Source of the DNA: Actinomycetales bacterium
Lineage (GTDB): Bacteria; Actinomycetota; Actinomycetes; Actinomycetales; Microbacteriaceae
Direction: 5' to 3'
NCBI GenBank assembly: GCA_015655255.1
Contig: JAATFJ010000093.1
Coordinates: forward strand, 1-6,916
DNA length: 6,916 bases
Under the pieces are notes generated by a model. The model worked only from the letters and a program-made list of their open reading frames with translations, did no database searches and was not told where the DNA came from. Positions 1-5,994 of the stretch are shown one piece after another. The translations under genes and the position numbers were made by a program. Positions within the stretch are counted from its first letter, which is position 1; the number at the start of each line of letters is the position of its first letter.

Positions 1-1
1 A

Positions 2-247
2 AAAGAAATGGGTGGAGCAGTTCATTTTGATAAGAGTTGGCAAGGATATATTTATTCAGCTAGTAGCAAATTGGATTTAGACAAATGGTTTTCTTATTTC
101 AGTATCTATGCTTTAAAGTGTTCTAAAAAGGTAATTTTGCTGAAACGTTTTAAACGAATTATTCTTTTTAAATCGAGGAAATACCATTGGAACACTAGCC
201 CACTGTTGTATCAACAAAGATTTTGGCGTTTGTTAGAAAAGGCGTGA
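2..247 (+). CDS. LAGLIDADG homing endonuclease, C-terminal part
   Basis: An open frame enters from the left edge and ends at TGA 245-247, giving about 81 residues. It has the look of the C-terminal half-domain of intron-encoded LAGLIDADG proteins: a GYIYSASSKLDLDKWFSYF segment, where a strand leads into a helix, then a Lys-rich stretch (KCSKKVILLKRFKR) and a KYHW tail like the family's K-E-H-L region. The LAGLIDADG helices themselves would be upstream and are not seen. In this family the protein cleaves intronless alleles to spread the intron and sometimes helps splicing. If the mitochondrion reads TGA as Trp, the frame would run on to a TAA about 50 bases further. The ATG at 8 is in frame but is probably internal. 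The assignment rests on pattern and on its position inside a cox1 group I intron, not on a search. Confidence 0.62.
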   Translation, partial: KEMGGAVHFDKSWQGYIYSASSKLDLDKWFSYFSIYALKCSKKVILLKRFKRIILFKSRKYHWNTSPLLYQQRFWRLLEKA

Positions 248-300
248 GGGGGTGGGGGATATCATCTCCTTCCCACTGTGTTATGCATCATGTAAAAATG

Positions 301-318
301 CAAGAGATTATTCTCTTG
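301..318 (+). repeat. Perfect 7-bp hairpin in the intron
   Basis: CAAGAGA (301-307) and TCTCTTG (312-318) are perfectly complementary around a TTAT loop. It lies in the non-coding intron segment after the endonuclease stop. It may be a peripheral stem of the P8 extension; no function can be assigned. Confidence 0.55.
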
Positions 319-345
319 TCTCCTTACGGCAGAACACAAACCTTT

Positions 346-365
346 CCACTCTCTTCAAAGAGTGG
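346..365 (+). repeat. Second intron hairpin
   Basis: CCACTCT (346-352) pairs perfectly with AGAGTGG (359-365) around a six-base loop. It overlaps the first copy of the downstream 15-base direct repeat by two bases. Probably a peripheral intron stem. Confidence 0.5.
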
Positions 366-407
366 CTTTTCGCTTCACCCCCTAGCGTGAGCGGCTTTTC
401 GCTTCAC
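364..407 (+). repeat. 15-bp direct repeat pair in the intron
   Basis: GGCTTTTCGCTTCAC occurs twice, at 364-378 and 393-407, with 14 bases between. The second copy can also fold back: GTGAGCG (387-393) pairs with CGCTTCAC (400-407) with one bulged T. A related GGCTTTTTCGC occurs in the exon at 673-683. These slightly GC-rich stem-forming repeats stand out in AT-rich mitochondrial DNA and resemble the small mobile hairpins reported in some algal and fungal mitochondria, but this is only a resemblance. Confidence 0.6.
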
Positions 408-573
408 TATATGGTGTTAATTTTAGAAAAGTGTAGCATCTAGGTTTATAAATGTCAATCTACCCCTACATGATTCAATGCGGGATGCTGGTTTAGAGTG
501 TTTTGTCAAATTTATCATTATCAAAAAAAGCATCTAACAATTGGTAATGATGCAATAAACAAAATTGAGCAAG

Positions 574-585
574 AAGATATAGTCC
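574..585 (+). other. Group I intron S element (P7 3' strand)
   Basis: AAGATATAGTCC matches the classic group I S consensus. In the folded intron its TAGTC portion pairs with GACTA of the R element to form P7, which holds the guanosine-binding site. It lies 27 bases before the intron end, a normal distance when only a short P9 follows. Confidence 0.75.
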
Positions 586-590
586 GTTAC

Positions 591-1314
<724 letters not shown>

Positions 1315-1341
1315 TAATACTCATTTTATTTGGATTATGTC

Positions 1342-1370
1342 TTGAATAACTCGTATATATATTCGATAAT
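1342..1370 (+). promoter_or_regulatory. Promoter of the DUF222/HNH gene, probably leaderless
   Basis: TTGAAT (1342-1347) and GATAAT (1365-1370) form a near-consensus -35/-10 pair with a 17-base spacer. The ATG of the HNH gene starts at 1377, six bases after the -10, exactly where transcription would be expected to start. The GGAGG at 1371-1375 would then lie upstream of the transcript, and in any case is only one base from the ATG, too close for a working ribosome site. Leaderless mRNAs are common in actinobacteria. The whole stretch from about 1303 to 1370 is AT-rich compared with its surroundings. Confidence 0.65.
1351..1366. promoter_or_regulatory. Imperfect palindrome resembling an actinobacterial LexA (SOS) box
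   Basis: TCGTATATATATTCGA is a 16-base palindrome with seven of eight pairs complementary. It fills the spacer between the -35 and -10 and touches the -10. Against the actinobacterial SOS consensus TCGAAC-N4-GTTCGA it matches 9 of 12 fixed positions. As I recall, several 13E12-family (DUF222/HNH) genes of Mycobacterium tuberculosis lie under LexA control, which makes the resemblance meaningful. It could equally be an operator for an unknown repressor, or simple AT alternation. Confidence 0.38.
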
Positions 1371-1376
1371 GGAGGT

Positions 1377-2690
1377 ATGATCTCCTCGCTCGCCGCACAG
1401 TTCGCGCACATCGATGCGCTGCGTGCGGAGTGGGTCCGAGTGAATGCGGAGATGGCGCGTCTGGAGGCGCGCCGGGCGCGAATCCTGTCTGAGCGCTTCG
1501 ATGTGCTCCTCGAGGATGCCCCTCCGGGTTCCTTCCATCACGATGCAGGGTTCCGATCGATGGTGGCGGATTTCGCCGCTGCCGCACGGGTGTCCTCTGT
1601 GACGCTGGAGGGGGATTTCTGTGTGGCGGATACATTGATCCACCATCTGCCGGAGACGATGCGGGCACTGTCGGAGGGGCGCATCGGCGCTCGGCATGCG
1701 AGTGTCATCGTGTCGGCTTTCCTCCCACTGTCGCACGCGGAGCCGGATGCGCAGGCGGACTATGAGCGCCGTGTGCTGGACGTCGCCGTCGAGGAGAGTC
1801 CGGCGCGCACCGCGGCGCACGCGAAGACCGTGGCGGCCGCCGCCGCTCCGCAGGAGGTTTCTGCTCGACATCGGGCTGCGCGGACGACGCGTGCTGTGCT
1901 GCTGACGGCGCTGGACGATGGGATGGCGCAGCTCTCCGCGATCGTTCCGGAGGTGCTCGGCCGTGCCGTGCTCGATCGGCTCACCGGGCTCGCTCGAGTG
2001 GTCATGGCGAAGGATGGCACCGACACGGCGGGGGCCTCGCATCAGGTTGCGCTCTTCGACGGAAGCGCAGAGAGCGCATCCTCGGGAGACGGCGCCGCGC
2101 TGCAGGACGATCGCACACTCAACAACGTTCGGGCCGATATCCTCGTCGATCTTCTTCTTGCCGCCCACGCCGAGACGATCGATCGCACGGCGGAAGAGTC
2201 CATCGCGGCCACCGTCCAGGCCACCATCTCCGCATCCACCCTGGCGGGGCGCGACGAGAAGCTGGCAGAGATCGACGGGTACGGACCGATCCTGCCGGAC
2301 GTAGTCCGCCGCCTCGCGGGAGGCACCGGTTCCTGGAACCGACTCTTCCTCGACCCGAGGGGGATGGCGGTTTCCACCGACAACTACGTGCCCACCGCGG
2401 GGATGAAGAGATTCCTCCGTGCTCGGGATCAGCACTGTCGTTTTCCCGGTTGTCGGATGCCCGTGCACCGTTGTCAGATCGACCACAATCACGATCATGC
2501 CCGCGGCGGGCACACCGAAATTGGGAACCTCAGTCATTTCTGCACGAGGCATCACGTCTTCAAGCATCCGGATGTCGACGCGCGCTACCGTTGGGGCGCC
2601 CGGCAGCTGCAGGGAGGGGTCATCGAATGGACCAGCCCCACGGGCGCGGTGTACATCGATAAGCCGCCTCCGCGCGTCCTGTTCGTCTGA
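1377..2690 (+). CDS. DUF222 domain HNH endonuclease (13E12 repeat family)
   Basis: A 437-residue protein, complete for this family. Residues 1 to about 300 are an Ala- and Arg-rich, mostly helical DUF222 region. The C-terminal HNH domain is at about 345-400. Zinc-type cysteines are at 354, 359, 366 and 389 (CRFPGC, RCQIDH, FCTRHH). The core is Asp369-His370, Asn384 and His393, followed by Lys396-His397, so the nuclease site looks intact. HNH domains cut DNA with one metal ion; the cellular role of DUF222/HNH proteins is not established, although they occur in many copies in actinobacterial genomes and in mycobacteria serve as targets for prophage integration. The start at 1377 is chosen because the promoter places the transcript start there; the GGAGG just before is too close to act. 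The gene converges on the DyP gene with a 73-base gap in which I see no clear terminator. Confidence 0.92.
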   Translation: MISSLAAQFAHIDALRAEWVRVNAEMARLEARRARILSERFDVLLEDAPPGSFHHDAGFRSMVADFAAAARVSSVTLEGDFCVADTLIHHLPETMRALSEGRIGARHASVIVSAFLPLSHAEPDAQADYERRVLDVAVEESPARTAAHAKTVAAAAAPQEVSARHRAARTTRAVLLTALDDGMAQLSAIVPEVLGRAVLDRLTGLARVVMAKDGTDTAGASHQVALFDGSAESASSGDGAALQDDRTLNNVRADILVDLLLAAHAETIDRTAEESIAATVQATISASTLAGRDEKLAEIDGYGPILPDVVRRLAGGTGSWNRLFLDPRGMAVSTDNYVPTAGMKRFLRARDQHCRFPGCRMPVHRCQIDHNHDHARGGHTEIGNLSHFCTRHHVFKHPDVDARYRWGARQLQGGVIEWTSPTGAVYIDKPPPRVLFV

Positions 2691-2763
2691 CGTCCTCCGC
2701 GTCCCCTCCGCGACCTTGCCTTCACTCTGTCGGCTCCCTCTACCGGCGTCGCGCGGCCGCTCC

Positions 2764-4002
2764 CTACCCCAGCACCCCTTCGCCGATGTACCCGCCCTCC
2801 GCGCACCCCGGGGGGATGGCGAACACCGCGGATCCGATGGGTGTCGTCCACTCGTTGAGGAGGTCGAGCTGATCGAGTCGCGTCTGGATGGGGATGAACT
2901 GCTTCTCTACGTCGGCCTGGAACGATACGAACAGCAATCCGGAGTCGGAGATGAGACTGCCCGCGGGGCGCTCGTCGTAGTTGTACGCGCGGCGGAAGAT
3001 TCGTTCCGACGGATTCGCCGGGTCATCGCCCCTGGCACGGCGGATGTGCGAGAACTGCGAGATGACGGGGAACCCGATTGCGGTCGTTGCGTCGAAGTCG
3101 GGCTCGTCCGACTCCTTCGTTCCCGTCAGCGGCGCGCCGACGGCGAGATCACGTCCCACCGAGGCTTCGCGACCGCTGCGATCGAGGCGGTCCCACTTGT
3201 CGAGGTCCATCGCGATGCGGCGCAGGACGAGGCTCGTGCCGCCCTTCCAGCTCTCCTCCTCCGACCAGACGACCTCGTCGAAGTCCTTCGTCCCCGGCTG
3301 GACGTTCGACGTGCCATCGACTTGACCGAAGAGATTCCGCATCGTCGTGCCCGGTTTTTCCGTGCCGTAGGAACGGCGGAAACCCTGCTGCGTCCAGCGC
3401 AGCGAGGCGAAACTGCGCGCATCCTTGAGGAGCATGCGGCTCGTGTGTGCGACGGTGAGCGGATCGTCTCCGGCGACCTGCAGGAGTAGATCCCCGTCGC
3501 AGAACTCTGGCTGCAAGCTGTCGATTGTGAAAGCGGGCAGTGGCGCGAGCCAGCTCGGCGCCGCCTCCCCCGCACGGGAGAAGAATCCGGGCCCGAAACC
3601 GAAGGTCACGGTGAGCCGCGCGGGCGAGGCGGCGAGCTCCGGCTCGGAATCCGCCAACGCCGATGACCCCTGCGTGAGCCGGGCGGCGTCATCGGTGAGG
3701 ATGTGCAGGAGACGCCGGAGCCCGTCGCGATCCACATCCTCCTGCAGATCGAGCGCGAGGAATGTGCCGTGCGCCTGCGCATCGGTATCGACGCCCGCCT
3801 GGTGCGCGCCGTAGAAGGGGACGACCTCGTCGCCGTTGAGGGGAACCGAAGTCGACTCGGGGGAGGACTCGTCGCGGTTCAGGGCGTAATCCACGCCGAT
3901 CGCCGCGGCCGCGCCGATCCCGGCGACAGCCCCTCCGAGGAGGAACTGCCGCCGGGTCGATCCGGCGCGACGGGTGTCGGCGCCCTTATCGGGCGCGGCC
4001 AT
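2764..4002 (-). CDS. Tat-exported DyP-type heme peroxidase
   Basis: A 412-residue dye-decolorizing peroxidase. The N-terminus has a twin-arginine signal (STRRQFLLGG, Arg17-Arg18) and a hydrophobic stretch to about residue 36, so it is exported folded with heme. Family signatures are all present: the GxxDG motif at 226-230 (GQVDG, distal Asp229), the proximal heme ligand His319 in FSHIRRA, and the distal Arg337 in RIFRRAYNYDE, spaced 18 from the histidine as in characterised DyPs. Family members oxidise dyes, phenols or metal ions with H2O2; EfeB relatives act with iron uptake. Here the partner genes are copper genes, not efeU/efeO, so a role like Streptomyces DtpA, which works with a copper chaperone in maturing a secreted copper oxidase, is the better guess. 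The ATG overlaps the upstream TAA (TAATG), giving translational coupling and fixing the start; a GGAGAG lies 11 bases before it, within the PCuAC gene. Confidence 0.93.
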   Translation of the reverse strand: MAAPDKGADTRRAGSTRRQFLLGGAVAGIGAAAAIGVDYALNRDESSPESTSVPLNGDEVVPFYGAHQAGVDTDAQAHGTFLALDLQEDVDRDGLRRLLHILTDDAARLTQGSSALADSEPELAASPARLTVTFGFGPGFFSRAGEAAPSWLAPLPAFTIDSLQPEFCDGDLLLQVAGDDPLTVAHTSRMLLKDARSFASLRWTQQGFRRSYGTEKPGTTMRNLFGQVDGTSNVQPGTKDFDEVVWSEEESWKGGTSLVLRRIAMDLDKWDRLDRSGREASVGRDLAVGAPLTGTKESDEPDFDATTAIGFPVISQFSHIRRARGDDPANPSERIFRRAYNYDERPAGSLISDSGLLFVSFQADVEKQFIPIQTRLDQLDLLNEWTTPIGSAVFAIPPGCAEGGYIGEGVLG

Positions 4003-4589
4003 TACTGTGCCGACTCTCCGCTGTCGTCGTCCATGTCCATGTCGTCCATGTCCATCTCTCCGTCTTCGTAGTTCTCGTTCGCGCCCGTGTAGTCCTTGAC
4101 GGGTGCCGTGAACTCGAACGTCGAATCATCGGAGAACGTGAGGGTGAACGTCACCTCGTCGCCGGCGACGATGGGCGCGGTGAGGTCCATGAGCATGATG
4201 TGGTTCCCGCCGGGCTCGAGCGTCAGGTCGCCGTCGGCGGGGATGGAGAATCCGCCTTCCTTCTCGCGCATCACCATCTCGCCGGCGTCGTTCTCGACGG
4301 TCTCGTGGAGTTGCAGCGACGTCGATGCCTCGGTCTCCGCGGAGACGACGGTGACGTCCTCGCCACTCGCATTGTGGAGGACGCCGAACGCGGCGGACAT
4401 ACCGGAGTCGGCCGCCTTTACCCAGGCGTCCTCGATGGTTACGGATTCGGCCGCGGTGGTCGGTGCGCTGCTCTCGGCGGCAGTGGGCGTGCTCGCGCAG
4501 CCGGTGAGGGCGAGGACGGCGGCGGCGAGGAGCGCGCCGAAACGGGCGGTGGTGGTGCTGTTGATGCGGGTCACAGAAGTGCCTTTCAC
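4002..4589 (-). CDS. PCuAC-family copper chaperone lipoprotein
   Basis: A 195-residue lipoprotein of the periplasmic/extracytoplasmic copper chaperone family (PCu(A)C, DUF461). The signal peptide ends in the lipobox LTGC with Cys31 as the lipidated residue. The copper motif H-x11-M-x22-HxM is present as His95, Met107, His130 and Met132; the family form is usually HM-x10-M-x21-HxM, so the Met after the first His is replaced by Glu here. PCuAC proteins carry Cu(I) outside the membrane, for example to the CuA site of cytochrome oxidase. The tail (about 175-190) is an unusual run of Met, Asp and Glu that may bind metal weakly. The GTG start at 4589 overlaps the copC stop as GTGA and has GGAG eight bases before it. 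A second GTG at codon 6, with AAAGG before it, is also possible and would leave the signal peptide intact. It lies between copC and the DyP gene in one coupled unit. Confidence 0.92.
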   Translation of the reverse strand: MKGTSVTRINSTTTARFGALLAAAVLALTGCASTPTAAESSAPTTAAESVTIEDAWVKAADSGMSAAFGVLHNASGEDVTVVSAETEASTSLQLHETVENDAGEMVMREKEGGFSIPADGDLTLEPGGNHIMLMDLTAPIVAGDEVTFTLTFSDDSTFEFTAPVKDYTGANENYEDGEMDMDDMDMDDDSGESAQ

Positions 4590-5233
4590 GGTGTGTTCTC
4601 CGTGTCGTCCCCTTTGGGGGCGTCCACGGATGCCGGCGCAGAGCGGCGGCGAATGATTCGGTACAGCGCGTAGAGGGCGAGTGCGATGACCGCACCGCCC
4701 GCGCCGATGAGGACGACCCGGAGGACGCCATCGGATGCTTCTGTGGTCTGATTCTGTGCCGCGTCGTCGCCCGCATCCGCGTCCGCGTCATCGCCGGTCG
4801 CGGAATCTGCCGCGGAGCTCGGGCTCGGCGTGCTTTCCATCGGTTCGGCATCCCCGATGGTGAAGGGGATGGATCCGGCGATCGTGTGGCCGTCTTCGGA
4901 GACGACCTGCCAGCGCACCTGATATCCCGCATCGGGCATTCCGGATTCGACCGTCGCCGTGACGGTGTCGCCTTCGACGGCGACCTCACCGGTGGCCCAG
5001 TCCTTGCCGCTCTCGTCCACGACGAGGACCACGGCGCCCGTGGTCGTGTCGCCGAGCGTGAGGAGCTGCCCGGAGAAGACCATGGTGATCTCCGTCGGCG
5101 CCTCCTCGAGGCGCTCATCGGTCCCGGGCGTGCTGGAAACGAGTTGATCGTGCGCGGATGCCGGTGCCGCCACCGCGAGAACCGCGATGGCCGCGACCGC
5201 CATCCCTGCCGCGAGCGTGCGGACGAGGGACAT
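4586..5233 (-). CDS. copC: CopC domain copper-binding protein with C-terminal membrane anchor
   Basis: A 215-residue protein with a signal peptide at 1-27 that would be cut at ASA, leaving His28 as the first mature residue, as in CopC proteins where the N-terminal His forms a Cu(II) histidine brace. The other ligands fit Asp114 and His116 in SEDGH. The CopC beta-sandwich covers about 28-126 (STPGTDERLEEAPTEI and QVRWQVVSEDGH are typical). A disordered acidic Ser/Asp/Ala linker follows (130-168), then one membrane helix (about 170-192) and a basic RIIRRR cytoplasmic tail. CopC binds copper outside the membrane and often passes it to a CopD importer, which is not in the window. The start at 5233 is chosen over the longer frame because it begins the signal peptide and has AGAGG (5241-5245) seven bases before it. 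Its stop overlaps the PCuAC start by four bases, so it heads the coupled copC-PCuAC-DyP unit. Confidence 0.92.
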   Translation of the reverse strand: MSLVRTLAAGMAVAAIAVLAVAAPASAHDQLVSSTPGTDERLEEAPTEITMVFSGQLLTLGDTTTGAVVLVVDESGKDWATGEVAVEGDTVTATVESGMPDAGYQVRWQVVSEDGHTIAGSIPFTIGDAEPMESTPSPSSAADSATGDDADADAGDDAAQNQTTEASDGVLRVVLIGAGGAVIALALYALYRIIRRRSAPASVDAPKGDDTENTP

Positions 5234-5250
5234 GCGAATACCTCTGCTCT

Positions 5251-5266
5251 GGCGCCGCAGGGCGCC
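5251..5266 (-). repeat. GC hairpin in the copC leader
   Basis: Two copies of GGCGCC flank a GCAG loop, giving a six-pair stem 18 bases before the copC start and just upstream of its AGAGG site. It could influence translation or stability of the leader. GGCGCC is itself a palindrome, so chance in GC-rich DNA is possible. Confidence 0.3.
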
Positions 5267-5321
5267 GACGATGCGGGATGCTTCCGGAGGTGATGTGTTC
5301 TCACCGGGAAGCGGTTCGGGT

Positions 5322-5338
5322 GCCGACGGGTCGTCGGC
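5322..5338 (-). terminator. GC-rich hairpin after the membrane protein gene
   Basis: On the minus strand GCCGAC, a five-base loop and GTCGGC form a perfect six-pair stem starting seven bases after the stop codon of the 201-residue membrane protein. There is no T tract, as is common for actinobacterial terminators. If active, it would separate the membrane protein transcript from copC; with 112 bases between the genes, copC may have its own promoter, but I see no convincing -35/-10 pair. Confidence 0.38.
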
Positions 5339-5345
5339 GGATGAA

Positions 5346-5951
5346 TCAGACCGCGCGGAGAAGAGGGGGACCGCGTCGTCGCGTGACCTCTCGCCAGGGC
5401 GAGAGCGGGAGGCGTTCCTCCTCGGTGGCGAAGCGCGTGCGCGCCCGCTCGACGGGGGCCGGGGAGAAGAAGACGAGGCCGAGGCGCTGGTGCAGCCATA
5501 CGCCGAGGTTGCGCGACAGCGCGCAAAGCTGGACAAGCATCCGTTCGCCGCGGTGCAGCACGACGATGGTGAGCGCCGCGGCGACCGCGTGCCCGCACCA
5601 CATGCTCGAATCGGCGAGGACCGCCTCCGTGACCGGTGTGCCGGTGGGAAGCGTCATGGCCATCCCGTGCATATGCCCGCTCGTCGTCGCGGTCGGCGTG
5701 ATCGTGCCGAGGACGAAGAGCACATGGAAGAGGAACTGGCTCATTGCGACCGAGATGCTCAGGCGCACCGCCGAGAGTCGGCGTCCGGCGAACAGCGTGC
5801 ACACAATGACGGACAGCATCCACGGGACGAGGATACCCAGCGGTCCCGGCATCGCACCGCCCGCCGTGACATGCGCCGCGAGGGAGACGAAGATGGCCAG
5901 GGAAGCCGCGACGAACCCACGAAGGAGCGCGGGCTTCCTGGTCCTGGACAC
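5346..5951 (-). CDS. Uncharacterised four-helix membrane protein with His/Met loop
   Basis: A 201-residue integral membrane protein with no family I can name. Predicted membrane helices are at about 9-29, 37-57, 62-82 and 117-133, followed by a basic, probably cytoplasmic tail of about 65 residues. The long loop between helices 3 and 4 carries the cluster HMHGMAM (His93, His95, Met94, Met97, Met99), and His27, His76 and His121 lie in or beside helices. Such a pattern suggests soft-metal or copper contact, and the next gene downstream is copC, so a copper-related role is a reasonable inference, not a demonstration. The GTG at 5951 is chosen because the longer frame upstream is Arg/Pro/Thr-rich and overlaps the oxidase gene. 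An AGGAG lies only two bases before this GTG, an unusually short distance; a TG-extended CACAAT could be a -10 for a near-leaderless transcript. It begins 43 bases after the oxidase stop. Confidence 0.75.
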   Translation of the reverse strand: MSRTRKPALLRGFVAASLAIFVSLAAHVTAGGAMPGPLGILVPWMLSVIVCTLFAGRRLSAVRLSISVAMSQFLFHVLFVLGTITPTATTSGHMHGMAMTLPTGTPVTEAVLADSSMWCGHAVAAALTIVVLHRGERMLVQLCALSRNLGVWLHQRLGLVFFSPAPVERARTRFATEEERLPLSPWREVTRRRGPPLLRAV

Positions 5952-5994
5952 GTCTCCTATTGTGTCAGGTGTGCGGGGTACGGTGCGGACGATG

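Noticed and set aside
252..443. 63-residue open frame inside the intron
   Set aside because: It crosses the hairpins and direct repeats, has no recognisable motif and no link to the endonuclease frame; read as non-coding intron.
470..495. CAATGCGGGATGCTGG as a group I P element
   Set aside because: It resembles the P consensus, but no Q or R element follows before the S element, so the core order would be broken; kept only as the segment complementary to the splice junction.
2691..2763. Terminator between the convergent HNH and DyP genes
   Set aside because: Only a GCGGCCGC palindrome (2753-2760) is present; no stem with a loop and T tract could be supported.
2419..3489. 356-residue plus-strand frame
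   Set aside because: Runs opposite to the DyP gene and through the end of the HNH gene with no domain; the DyP motifs on the minus strand are decisive.
5234..5536. N-terminal extension of copC to a start at 5536
   Set aside because: The extra 101 residues are low-complexity Ser/Arg/Pro and overlap the membrane protein gene; the signal peptide and ribosome site set the start at 5233.
4126..5823. 565-residue minus-strand frame
   Set aside because: Arg/His/Pro-rich out-of-frame reading of copC, PCuAC and the membrane protein gene; typical GC-rich shadow.
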